Source: Amphiura filiformis
Taxonomy: Eukaryota; Echinodermata; Ophiuroidea; Amphilepidida; Amphiuridae
Length of the DNA: 64,000 nucleotides
Assembly: GCF_039555335.1 (NCBI RefSeq)
Contig: NC_092640.1
Span: 33,597,887 to 33,661,886, forward strand
Direction: 5' to 3'
Positions 18,478-29,169 of the stretch are shown in pieces. Position numbers and translations under genes: made by a program. Within the stretch, counting starts at the first letter, position 1; each line of letters begins with the position of its first letter. The notes under the pieces were generated by a model. The model saw only the letters and a list, made by a program, of their open reading frames with translations. It searched no databases and was not told where the DNA came from.

Positions 18478-20556
18478 TATTTATGGCAGTATTGAATTTC
18501 TACCCTGCCCACACTCCACAAATTTACCCCCTCCCCTCGTGTTTTCTTCATGCCAAATGGACGACAAAATTGGGCTAATAAAAACCCTTGCTTATAGATT
18601 TTAATGACCAGAATGTCAAACATCCAACTTTGGATAGAACGATCTGTCAGGTAGCTCCTAATCCACTTAGGCATGTTAGGTGAGCAGCTTGCCGGATGCT
18701 CCTTTTGCCATGCGTTTCGAGCAAAGGTCATTATGCCAGACCTTGTCAAATGCTCCTTTGATGTCCACCCATATCAAAATATAATAGGTATCGGGATAGT
18801 ATCTGATACTAATACCGGAATAGTACCCGCTACCTAGTGGGATATTAGTATCGGTATAGTATCCGGATATGTTTCACATGCAAATTTTTTGCCCATATAT
18901 GGACATATAGTATCGGGATAGTATATCCGATACTGTTACTGAAGATACTGATAAATAGTATCCGGAGGTATTCTGAGTGCCCGATATCTAGTATCAGGAT
19001 ACTAGTTGATACTAGTATCGGTATAGTGGTATTATTCCGATACTATTTGTTTCGATACATAGTATCGGAATAGTACCTGTTTTGGCGCCAAATATGGTCA
19101 TAATTAGAATAACTGCCATATCTACTTGGAGCAAATTGATATACGGTCAAGGAACTGAGTTCCTTTTCAAATGATTATATACTGTTGTACCAACATTAAA
19201 TGTGACAGTGTGTTCTATTTCTGGGCTTCACAATACAGGTATGGTTGTATTTGGGCAAAAGCAATTGAAAAGAACTTATATTTTATCTAAATTTAGTATG
19301 CTAAGAACATCGTACAATATAGGCATATCAAACCATTTAGTTGCATGAATTTTGCACCATTTTGACAAAATTGGTGCTCAATGCATGCATACTGTGAATT
19401 TGTATAATCTGTATATTATATGTTTTAGCTTATACAATTTAGATTATAAGTTACATGTTCAATTGCTGTTTGCAATACAAATTTCAATACCTGTATTGTG
19501 TAGTGCAGAAATAGAACAATTGCTACACATTTCACATTTAATGTATGTATAACTATAATCATTTGAAATTTTCAGTGAACTTTCCGTATACTGTATGTAA
19601 ATTCTGAAGCCGATATGGCTTATTCTATGACCATATTTGGGCAAAACAATTAACCTGCTAAACAAATAGTAGCAGATACTATCCCGATACTAGTATCAGG
19701 TACACTCTCCCGATACTACTATCGCGCACTATTCCGATACTATTTGTCAGTGTCCTACCAGTAACAGTATCGGATACTATCCCGATACTATATGTCCATA
19801 TATGGGCAAAAAAAAAGAAAGGTTTGCATGTGAAATATATCCGGATACTATACCGATACTAATATCCCACTAGGTAGCGGGTACTATTCCGGTATTAGTA
19901 TCAGATACTATCCCGATACCTATTATATTTTGATATGGGCAATCAGGCGCACTACGTTGCCTCTGTCCAGGGAGTTGGACCACCCTTTGAATCAGAATGG
20001 TAATGCCAGCTGTGCTGTGGTGTGGCCTAAATCCAAACTGTCTATCTGAAATCAGTTGGTTTCCAAGGAGGTATTTCTGAAGATGGTTCTGTACAACAGC
20101 CTCCATGATCTTGCTGATGATGCAGAGCAGAGAGACGGGCGGTACATAGATGGATTCGAATCTCCCTTGTGAATAGGGATGGCAGATGCAGTCTTCCATT
20201 GGCTTGGGAAAACTCCCTTGGAGAAGCAAAGCTCAAACAGCAGACTGAGTGGTCTTGCAAGTTCTGCGCTTCACTGCTTCAGGACTATTGCAGGGATTTC
20301 TGTGAAGTGTCCTAACATCCTTGACCTTGAAGGCTATCTTTTCCATTGAGCACGTTCTTGAATGCTGAAGGTTTGGCAGAATTTTTCAGCTTTGTCTTTT
20401 AATGTAGTGTAGACTTGACGGCCATCCTTAAGCACTGGTATATCAACTCTGGTGGACTTACCAGGTAAGGTGTTAATAGTGTTCCACCATTTCTTGCTGC
20501 TGAGGCTGCAATCTGAGAGTTCTTTCCTCAACTTGCTGTTATAGCTCTAGTCATAA
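18478..20556 (-). mobile_element. LINE (non-LTR retrotransposon) remnant, split by a foldback element
   Basis: Minus-strand reading, from high to low coordinates, gives KKWWNTINTLPGKSTR and a DGRQVYTTLKDKAEKFCQTFS segment (20334-20531), then PVSLLCIISKIMEAVVQNHL and RQFGFRPHHSTA (20042-20229), reverse-transcriptase N-terminal motifs. After an insertion it resumes at 18768 with VDIKGAFDKVW and WIRSYLTDRSIQ. Several frame changes and the absence of the YADD region show a dead fragment. A jockey/CR1-like clade is likely; exact clade uncertain. Confidence 0.8.
18768..19939. mobile_element. Foldback element with ~340-bp arms, in the LINE
   Basis: Begins CCCATATCAAAATATAATAG and ends with the exact inverse. 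The arms (about 18768-19110 and 19600-19939) are inverted copies rich in the motif AGTATCGGGATAGTATC and variants, spaced irregularly. The unique centre is AT-rich and non-coding. It lies between LRLI and VDIKGAF codons of the reverse transcriptase; only a dinucleotide CA is shared by the flanks. Confidence 0.85.
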
Positions 20557-20599
20557 GGATTCTGGAAAGAGGAGTCACACCCATGTATCTCCTGTGTTT

Positions 20600-21035
20600 C
20601 ATGCTCACCCCGAGTGGGGGGGGGGCACTAACTAAAAATGGGGAATGTGCGGCCACATTGACCCCCTCCCTCTCACCCAATGACCCCTTTTTGTTTTCCT
20701 GTCACCAAAAGAACCCCCTTTTCAAAAAATTTGGGGACATTTCTGATAATCATTCACCATGTTCACTGAATTGTTTCATTATTTTTCTTCAAATTTTCAA
20801 ATTTTTAAAAATTATGATGCCATTTTTTTTTAAAATTTTGTATCAACTTTTATATCATGACCCAAAATTTGTCCCAGTCTCACTGAATGGCCCCTTTTTT
20901 GTCAGATTGTCCACTTTCTTACGGAAAGACCCCTTTTTCATTTGAGACCTCACTAAAAGACCCCCTTTTTTTTTCGATGTCTAGGCTCTCACCGAAAGAC
21001 AGCTAGTTTCGAACTGCTGTCCGCACATCCCCGTC
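20600..21035. mobile_element. Probable TIR element with GACCCCTTTTT blocks
   Basis: GGGGAATGTGCGGCC near 20640 is mirrored by GTCCGCACATCCCC near 21020. The middle repeats ACCCCCTTTTT/AAAGACCCCC blocks. The + strand ORF here (20583-20945) follows the repeat and is not called as a gene. Confidence 0.4.
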
Positions 21036-21204
21036 GCTTCCAAAGTCGAGTGCCCAGTTAGTGAGGGTGTGTGGACTCTCGATGTAAACAATAAGTACTC
21101 CAGACACGAGTAGTTTACCAATTTAGTAATCTACAAGACATAGATCAACTTTATTTCATTAAACAAGTTGATCATCATTACATTTATATTATCAGTGTAC
21201 TTCG

Positions 21205-21829
21205 GTTATATATATAAATGCGCTTTTATAAATGCGCACGTGACCACCTCCGTGCTGCCATAACAGCTTGTAGACAGTAAGTCTCGAAGTGACCTTCTAC
21301 ATAGCGAGTGGTCTTTCTATATATTTGAATGCACAAATGCGGAACAACATGAGACTGCTGTGCAGCAAAATTGTCTATTTTGTTAAACTTTGTGATTGTG
21401 AATAAACGTTTCCGTCGTTAAATATTTTTGCCGTCGTCATTTTCAAAATGTTGTTTTTGATAACATATTACAAATTCGGAATTGCAAAATGTGTAATAAT
21501 TTTGCAATTCAATTAATACTTAAATTTGATGATATTTATCTAGACACAAGAGGAAGTTTTGAATGAGAAAACGGACAACGTTGAGAACTGGTGAGAATTG
21601 GTAATCCCCGCTGAGCTTAAACCAAACATGATTATTTTCTCATCCAAAAGAATGAGAACATTTAAATTCTTTCCATTTTGGCCGTTTCTCATCAAAATGT
21701 CTAGTGAGAGTTCCTATCCCTTTCTGTATAGTGGTCAATGCATGAGGATTTGGTCACGCTTGCTGGTCTTGGTATGTCGTTCCCATGGGTCACGTGCGCA
21801 TTTATAAAAGCGCATTTTATAGATATAAC
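21205..21829. mobile_element. TIR element, AAATGCGCTTTTATAAATGC ends
   Basis: Left AAATGCGCTTTTATAAATGC followed by GCACGTGACC is mirrored at 21784-21815. TIR about 40 bp. Interior AT-rich, with no transposase. It abuts family X copy 3. Confidence 0.65.
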
Positions 21830-22556
21830 TTAAAGCCATATTATAACATTTGCTGAGGAGAACGCCCTCAAAAATGTTTTAAATTCTGGTTTTTACATGA
21901 TTGTAATGTAATTTAGTCAATAAAGATAATCTGCAAAAATCAAGACTTTAGGTGCTGTAGTTTTGTCAAAATCCGAGATTTTGAATAAAACGATGGAACC
22001 GGCGTTTTATTATTACGATGGAAATATTAGTCGAGCACGTATGCACAGTACGTACACGGCGTGTGGGATACACATACACACACACCCCCAGAGGATCGTA
22101 CCGTATTACAACCGCGGGAGTAACATGCATGGGCGCTAGTATAAATTCCAATTTTCTATGCTTTACCTCACTTGTTCGGCTCAACATTAAAAGGTGTCAT
22201 ATCTGACAGTAAAAGCCAGGCGGTGATGGAAGCGATATCGCCAGTTTTGAGGTCGCCATTGGATTAACACATACTCAAATACTTCACAAACAATTCTAAA
22301 TTTGTTATGTGGTGTCAAAGCAATATTATCTTACTCTAAAACCGTCGGGGTTCGACAAAGTACCCCACTGCAAGTATGTTAATTTTCCATTTGTAATTGC
22401 TAACCGTGTATTTTGAATGGGGCTGTCAGCCCTATCTTCGCCAGCCTCGTACGTCACGTGTTGCGCTTCCTATGCCGCCTGGTAAAAGCTAACATTTTAT
22501 GGAAAATAAATACTAATCTATTTTTACAGAAATGTTATAATATGGCTTTAAGTACA
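21829..22556 (+). mobile_element. Family X element, copy 3, hAT-interrupted
   Basis: TIRs CTTAAAGCCATATTATAACA and its inverse ending ATATGGCTTTAAG are both intact, the best-preserved ends of the family. A hAT-like MITE is nested at 22217-22481. Confidence 0.8.
22217..22481. mobile_element. 265-bp hAT-like MITE
   Basis: Ends CAGGCGGTGATGGAAGC and GCTTCCTATGCCGCCTG. Perfect 8-bp duplication GTAAAAGC at 22209-22216 and 22482-22489. Family X copy 2 (near 14835) reads AGTAAAACTAACATTTT across the empty site. Confidence 0.9.
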
Positions 22557-22559
22557 CTG

Positions 22560-22730
22560 ATTATTTGTATAAGGATCCGACTTAAAAATTTGACCGAAGT
22601 GGATTTCGAACCGATGCTTCTGACCGCTCAGATGCCAGATGTTGCAAGTTCCGCTTTATCCAAGTTTTCTCCCGGAATTTGATTTACAAATTTTAAGTCC
22701 AGTATTATAAGAATTCACTAAATTTCAAAT
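22560..22730 (-). mobile_element. tRNA-derived SINE, copy 1
   Basis: Minus strand contains a B-box-like GGTTCGAAATCC and an upstream CTGAGCGGTCAGAAGCATC resembling a tRNA anticodon arm. Homologous to 24335-24545, so interspersed rather than a functional tRNA. The acceptor stem is incomplete. Confidence 0.55.
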
Positions 22731-22929
22731 GTGTGATTTATCAAACTGTTTTAAATGTCAAACATTTTATTATTATTCAAAGTTGATTGTCACAATACTC
22801 GAGTGTTTTTTAAAATGATGTAACCTAGGAACGATTATAGCGGCAACACAACATCTTACTTGGGTATATGGACTCTAGATGTAAACAATAAGTACTCCAG
22901 ATTAGTTCTGGACTCCAGAACTTTGTGGA

Positions 22930-23945
22930 ATTTGTTAATTTTGATCAATTTCAACTAAAAACGAAGTTGTTTTAATCACGTTTTAGTGACGCGTCACCAC
23001 TACACCAGTGGTGGTTTCACCAGTCCAGGACCCTGACAGCAAGTTCAGAAGTATGTTACTGCGTGGAAGCGGCCATTGACCCTGTCATCGAGTATCAGGA
23101 ACTACCGGTCGCGTACGGCGCACATGAATGCGCCCTATACGCGTTATTTATCGCTTGTGCTGGCGACGCGTTCGTTAGCACCCGGCGACCCCCACGTTGC
23201 CGTTAGCACCCGTTAGCACCCCATTGCAGCTCCCATACGTTTGTCAATTTGTGATTCTCGGGATCTTATTTTTCAGGCTCTGTAGCGTGCAAATGTGGCT
23301 GGTCCGATTTTTACAGTGGGGGACCTGATCAGACTAGCAACGTCTCACACCAGACTGTTTCCTTTTATGGGCACCACCGTAGAGGAGTGATGAGTTGGTC
23401 AAATTATGTTACGTCCTTGTTATTAAGAGTGTCATGTCCTTTTCTGCGGATCCAAATGGCTTCTTTCGTATTCTTCACAATCAATGGCTTTAGAGTCATT
23501 GCAATTGATGGAGTGATTTGTAGAGGACACATGATCAGTAATGGCAGATTTGTATGTAACAGAATATTTAAGATTTGCACGCGTAAATGGTCTGGATTCA
23601 AATTTCCCCACCTCTTTTTGGAGCCCGTTAAGTCGAATACCATAGGGACGGCCAGTTTCACCAATGTAGGAACTGGAGCAGTCACCGCAGGGGATCTCGA
23701 TCATCTCGTAAATGGCCTCCGCCTTTTGTTGAGGTAGAAGTTTGTCCTTTGTGTGAACAAGCATAATGCGGATGATACGGTGTGGCTTCATGGCAGCAGA
23801 AAACCCGACTCATCACGTCCCCTACGGCGGTTCCTGTTGCCCATAAAAGGAAACAGTCTGATGTGATGAGTTGCCATGCAGCCTGATGAAACTACTAGTG
23901 AGTAAAACAACTTCGTTTTAGTTGGAATTGTTATCAAAATCCACT
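22930..23945 (-). mobile_element. Penelope-like element remnant with inverted flanks
   Basis: The GIY-YIG coding fragment is bracketed by inverted segments: AACTAAAAACGAAGTTGTTT near 22955 against AAACAACTTCGTTTTAGTTG near 23907, and CAGACTGTTTCCTTTTATGG near 23351 against its inverse near 23855. Such inverted terminal segments are known for Penelope-like elements. The reverse transcriptase part is missing. Confidence 0.6.
23395..23800 (-). pseudogene. GIY-YIG endonuclease domain of a Penelope-like element
   Basis: Minus-strand residues IPCGDCSSSYIGETGRPYG carry the Y-x-GET-GR hallmark of GIY-YIG nucleases as found at the C-terminus of Penelope-like elements. SAITDHVSSTNHSINCNDSK follows, matching the usual H-x-x-x-x-x-HxI block. 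A one-base shift moves the reading to KEAIWIRRKGHDTLNNKDVT, the usual end. In active elements this nuclease nicks target DNA for insertion. The fragment has no reverse transcriptase and no start, so it is dead. Confidence 0.8.
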
Positions 23946-24043
23946 GTTCCCAATTAACAACATTCTGAATGAACATGTTCAAAGATACCAACTTTATTTC
24001 ATTAATATAAGTTTATTACCATTACATTTCCAATATAAACTAC

Positions 24044-24336
24044 GCAAAAAAAGTTTCTTTATGGTTAGGAAATTTCCCGGGAAATTTACCCACTATTAAA
24101 ATCTAGCGACCAATTTTGTACGTTTGCTAAATAATCGCATGCGGGAGATTGTCCTGCGCATTTTGACACCTCAATCACTACCCCACACTACCCCACGACA
24201 CTCCTGAGAAAAGATACGAATTCGAAAAAGGACAATCACTCGCATGCGATTATTTAGCACACGTACAAAATTAGTCGCTAGATTTTAATAGTGGGTAAAG
24301 TTCCTAACCATAAAGAAACTTTTTTGCGTAGTGTAA
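24044..24336. mobile_element. Long-TIR MITE, ACTACGCAAAAAAAGTTTC ends
   Basis: ACTACGCAAAAAAAGTTTCT at the left is mirrored by GAAACTTTTTTGCGTAGT at the right. Arms are about 110 bp and include TAATAGTGGGTAAA and GCTAAATAATCGCATGCG blocks. The internal spacer is short, so it folds almost completely. Confidence 0.8.
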
Positions 24337-24545
24337 TACTTATGTCAAGGATCCAATTTGAACAGTTAGGTGAAGTGGAATTCGAACCGGTGCTTCAGAC
24401 AGCGCAGACGTTAGAACACTAGACTGGCGATTCGAATCCCGCTTCATCCAAAGTTTTCCCGTTTACCTGGTCAGTTCCTCTGTATGTGTTCTTGAATATG
24501 ATTTTATTAAAAAGAAGTCCAATATTCTAAAAACTCGCTAAAAAA
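24335..24545 (-). mobile_element. tRNA-derived SINE, copy 2
   Basis: On the minus strand, TGAAGCG pairs imperfectly with CACTTCA, and GTTCTAACGTCTGCG plus GGTTCGAATTCC give tRNA-like A- and B-box regions. The flanks match copy 1 at 22560-22730, so a stand-alone tRNA gene is rejected. Confidence 0.6.
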
Positions 24546-25247
24546 TATATTATACAAGTATATACGCCATGAAAGGGGATAAAGCTATTAGCACGGGGGG
24601 GGAGGGGTGACATAAATTCATATCACCAAAGGCCAATACTTTAAACCAGGAGCCCGGGACCAGGAGCCCCGAAAGAAGCAGTATATAATATCATTGAACA
24701 CTTATCTTAATGAAGGGTATATTATTTATACTCAAACAATTAGCATCCAATAAAGGATTAAAAAGAAGTCCAATATTCTAAAAACTCGCTAAAAAGTATA
24801 TTATACAAGTATATACGCCATGAAAGGGATAAAGCTATTAGCACGGGGAGGGGGGAGGGCTGACATAAATTCATATCACCAAAGGCCAATACTTTAAACC
24901 AGGAGCCCCGAAAGAAGCAGTATATAATATCATTGAACACTTATCTTAATGAAGGGTATAATACTCAAACAATTAGCATCTAATAAAGGATTAAAAAGAA
25001 GTCCAATATTCTAAAAACTCGCTAAAAAGTATATTATACAAGTATATACGCCATGAAAGGGGATAAAGCTATTAGCACGGGGAGGGGGGAGGGGTGACAT
25101 AAATTCATATCACCAAAGGCCAATACTTTAAACCAGGAGCCCGGGACCAGGAGCCCCGAAAGAAGCAGTATATAATATCATTGAACATTTACATTAATGA
25201 AGTGTATATTATTTATACTCAAACAATTAGCATCTAATAAAGGATAT
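24508..25247. repeat. Three tandem copies of a ~240-bp unit
   Basis: AAAAAGAAGTCCAATATTCT recurs near 24510, 24759 and 24992. Each unit has a GC-rich block (GCACGGGGAGGGGGGAGGG, CCAGGAGCCCCGAAAG) in AT-rich surroundings. Copy 2 lacks the CGGGACCAGGAGC duplication, so its length is about 233 rather than 249. Nothing coding. Confidence 0.85.
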
Positions 25248-25315
25248 ATATTTACACTCAAACATCGAGCAATTTTAAATCTTTTTAGTGTAATTTTGTG
25301 TTTGCTAAGCTATTA

Positions 25316-25655
25316 AGGGGCTGTGCAATAATTATGAGCGGGGGGGTAAAATTTCCAAACGGCTCGCCAAAAATCGCTTTCCCCCTCCCTCTAGGCCTGC
25401 CAAAAATTCTTTGCCCCCTGTTGCGCATGCTTTTTTTGGGATAATAGTCTAGATACAAGTCGCGAGTGCAGCGAGCAGGAAAATTTGCATATTTAAGCGT
25501 TTCTGTACTGTTTTCCTAAGTCTTTTTAGAGCGTTTTATTTATCCCTTAAATGTTTGCTAAAAATCGCTTGCCCTCCTCTCAGCTCGCCAAAAATTTCTT
25601 GCCCCCACCCCCCAATTTTACCCTCCCCCAGGGCTCATAATTATTACACAGCTAG
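25316..25655. mobile_element. Family G MITE, copy 4 (best ends)
   Basis: GGGGCTGTGCAATAATTATG at the left and CATAATTATTACACAGC at the right. Interior C-rich GCCAAAAATC and CTTGCCC blocks as in copy 1. Confidence 0.8.
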
Positions 25656-25732
25656 TCCTTAGATTTGCTAAACTATCAGGAAAAAAGATCACATTTTTTG
25701 TGCTACTATGGCTAGAATATCCAAGCTCTACA

Positions 25733-25933
25733 CAGTGGCGGCACCAGGGGGGGATTGAGGGCAAAGTGAATTTCAGGGGGGTAAAATCACCAAATTTTGC
25801 GCAAAATTACAGCAAAATATGGAAATTTTCGTAATTTTGCGTTTTTACTGGGAGGGGCTACAGGGGGGCAAGAGTTCTGACTGGGGGGCATTTGCCCCCT
25901 CATGCGACCCCCCCTCCCGCGGCGCCGCCACTG
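25733..25933. mobile_element. 201-bp hAT-like MITE
   Basis: CAGTGGCGGCACCAGGGGGG at the left is mirrored by GCGGCGCCGCCACTG at the right. Perfect 8-bp duplication GCTCTACA at 25725-25732 and 25934-25941. Confidence 0.9.
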
Positions 25934-26166
25934 GCTCTACATTGCATTACATTTTGCATCCCAGTATTTCGAATCGTAATCCATAAGCGAGACCTTTCCC
26001 CGTCAAACAGGTGATGCGTACAATACGGGCATAAACTGGCGCAGGAAAAGTTGCTGTCACCGCTGTATCTTTGTCAGTGTTGCCCGGGAAAATCTGTAGC
26101 AAAACAACCAATTGTTTAGGCTCTCTTCGGATTTATTAATTCACGCGGGTGTCGACTGCAGACGAC

Positions 26167-28966
26167 TATGGCAAGTATATTGCACAATAGAACAGAAAAA
26201 CCTGGTTTTTCGTCGATAAACCTGGTTTTTCAATCGAAAAACCAGGTTTTTCGAATTTGATTGTCATAGTTTTTGAAAAACCAGGTTTATCGACCGAGAA
26301 ACCTGGTTTTCGCCGATAAACTTGGTTTTTCAATTCGATTGTCATAGTTTTTTTGATAAACCTGGTTTTCAATCAAAAACCAGGTTTTTCGAATTCGATT
26401 GTCATAGTTTTTGAAAAACCAGGTTTATCGACCGAGAAACCTGGTTTTCGCCGATAAACTTGGTTTTCAATTCGATTGTCATGGTTTTTTTGATAAACCT
26501 GGTTTTCAATCTAAAACCAGGTTTTTCGAATTTGATTGTCATAGTTTTTGAAAAACCAGGTTTATCGACCGAGAAACCTGGTTTTTCGCCGATAAACTTG
26601 GTTTTTCAATTCGATTGTCATAGTTTTTTTGATAAACCTGGTTTTCAATCAAAAACCAGGTTTTTCGAATTCGATTGTCATAGTTTTTGAAAAACCAGGT
26701 TTATCGACCGAGAAACCTGGTTTTTCGCCGATAAACTTGGTTTTTCAATTCGATTGTCATGGTTTTTTTTGATAAACCTGGTTTTCAATCTAAAACCAGG
26801 TTTTTCGAATTTGATTGTCATAGTTTTGATAAACCAAGTTTATCGACCGAGAAACCTGGTTTTCGCCGATAAACTTGGTTTTCAATTCGATTGTCATAGT
26901 TTTTTGATAAACCTGGTTTTTCAATCGAAAACCAGGTTTTTCAAATTCGATTGTCATAGTTTTGAAAAACCAGGTTTATCGACCGAGAAACCTGTTTTTT
27001 CGCCGATAAACTTGGTTTTTCAATTCGATTGTCATAGTTTTTTTGATAAACCTGGTTTTTCAATCGAAATACCAGGTTTTTCGTATTCGATTGTCATAGT
27101 TTTTGATTAACCTGGTTTATCAAAAAACTATGACAATCGAATACTATACGCTTGCACTCCCCGATTGCACTTAGGCTAGATCCTCCAGGCCTCGAATACC
27201 GGTACTCACGCACGGCCGCTTCACTGTGTTGTATTGAGGACTGGAGCAGGGCCTGGACTGGAGCAAACAACGTTCGAAAATATGAATATTGAGTAGATTT
27301 TGATTACGTCATTGATTTTAGAGACGGGGAATATAAAAACAACAGACGCTTATGAAGCCGAGTGGATTTGCTGATTTATTGTGGTTTGTACGCTACATAG
27401 GCCTACAAGGAGCTTGAAAAAAACTGTCGAGTACCACAACTTCGTACACGCATCGATTCCCCTGGTACTGGACACTCCATGCCAGCAAATTTTCAGCAAT
27501 TTTCCGTCCGCCATTTAGTGTCATGATGATCTGGAACGGCGACTGAAGGCGAAATTTCGAAAAGTGGTAGAGTTGTTTAGCGTGGCAACACTGATGAAAT
27601 ACCAGATTCAGGCGTGCTTGCCTTAATAAAATGGGGACGGAAAAAGAAGAGAAAAGAGAAAAGAAGGGAAGGAGAGGGAAAAAGAGAAGGGAAGGGAGAA
27701 GGAGAGGGAAAAAAAAGGAAAAAAAAAGGGAAAGAGAAGGGAAAGGAGAGGAAGAGGAGGAAAGGAAAGAAAGAAAGAGGGAGGAGAAGAAAAAGGGGAG
27801 AAGGGAGATTTAACCCAAAAATTTCGGCTCACTCGCTACGCGCGCTCGTTATTTACCAAAACAAATAGACTCGCGTACTACGCACACGCGACATTGCGAT
27901 AAAAAAGAATAGGGACGATAACGACGTTTTAGGGACGATAAAGACGTTTGCCCCCTCGGACTGACAATGCTGGCTACGCGCCTGTTTGTGTATCTATACA
28001 GCACCCAAACCGGCTTCACAGATTCGGCGAGCAGGGCGCTCTATCCTGTCTACCTCGTTGATCACACCATGCCCGCGCGCCATGAAGTGTGTCGCCATTA
28101 CTAATGGTTTGGAAATTCCGGTTTTTCGAGGAGCATTCGATTGTCATACAATGTAGTTTTTTTATAAACCTGGTTTTTCGAATTCGATTGTCATAGTTTT
28201 TGAAAAACCAGGTTTATCGACCGAGAAACCTGGTTTTTCGAATTCGATTGTCGTAGTTTTTGAAAAACCAGGTTTATCGACCGAGAAACCTGGTTTTCGT
28301 CGATAAACTTGGTTTTCAAATCGATTGTCATAGTTTTTTGATAAACCTGGTTTTCAATCGAAAAACCAGGTTTTTCGAATTCGATTGTCATAGTTTTTGA
28401 AAAACCAGGTTTATCGACCGAGAAACCTGGTTTTCGCCGATAAACTTGGTTTTTCAAATCGATTGTCATAGTTTTTTGATAAACCTGGTTTTCAATCGAA
28501 AACCAGGTTTCTCAAATTCGATTGTCATAGTTTTGATAAACCAGGTTTATCGACCGAGAAACCTGGTTTTTCCCTGATAAACTTGGTTTTTCAATTCGAT
28601 TGTCATAGTTTTTATTGATAAACCTGGTTTTTCAATCGAAAAACCAGGTTTTTCAAATTCGATTGTCATAGTTTTTGAAAAAACAGGTTTATCGACCGAG
28701 AAACCAGGTTTTTCGAAAAACTATGACAATCGAATTCAAAAAACCTGGTTTTTCGTTTGAAAAACCAGGTTTATCAGTGAAAAACCAAGTTTATCGGCGA
28801 AAAACCAGGTTTCTCGGCCGAAAAACCAGGTTTCTCGGCCGAAAAACCTGGTTTTTCAGCGAAAAACCAGGTTTCTCGATCGAAAAACCAGGTTTCTCGA
28901 TCAAAAAACAGGTTTATCTACGAAAAACCAGGTTTTTCTGTTCTATTGTGCAATATACTTGCCATA
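26167..28966. mobile_element. 2.8-kb foldback element with AAACCTGGTTT-repeat arms
   Basis: Outer 29-base TIR TATGGCAAGTATATTGCACA... is identical at both ends and flanked by GACGAC duplications (26161-26166, 28967-28972). Inward, each arm is an array of short palindromic modules, AAAAACCAGGTTT and AAACCTGGTTTTTCG, joined by ATTCGATTGTCATAG spacers (to about 27135 left, from about 28140 right). The 1-kb centre (27136-28130) is unique, with a purine tract and no transposase. ORFs in the arms are repeat artefacts. Isolated related modules occur at 44325-44390. Confidence 0.9.
27630..27808. repeat. Purine (GGA/AAG) tract
   Basis: About 180 bases almost purely A and G on the + strand (GGAGAGGGAAAAAGAGAAGG). 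It lies in the centre of the foldback element. Such mirror-like purine tracts can form triplex DNA. The Lys/Glu-rich ORFs over it are rejected. Confidence 0.9.
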
Positions 28967-29169
28967 GACGACATGTTTCAAAACAATTTTAAAAATTCAG
29001 TATTTCAATGAATACTAAATAAAGTGTAATTGAAGTCTACCGAATTGACAAGGCTAAATCAGTGTAATTAATGACAACCATGTTTTAGAAAATATTATTT
29101 ATAAACCGCGCTCTTCCTCGTTCGCCATAATCTCCAAACCAGTCGTTTATAAGCTGTCTGTCGCATTAA

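Noticed and set aside
20583-20945. 120-codon + ORF with Pro/Phe-rich repeats
   Set aside because: Follows the GACCCCTTTTT blocks of a likely TIR element.
24370-24445. tRNA gene
   Set aside because: tRNA-like boxes are present, but the same sequence with flanks recurs at 22600, the acceptor stem is mismatched and a dispersed SINE explains it.
26166-27110. ORFs with repeated NLVFNLKPGF-like units
   Set aside because: Translations of the AAACCTGGTTT modules; all are in repeat arms and occur on both strands.
27614-27868. Lys/Glu-rich ORFs on + and Phe/Ser/Pro-rich ORF on -
   Set aside because: Compositional products of the purine tract in the foldback element.
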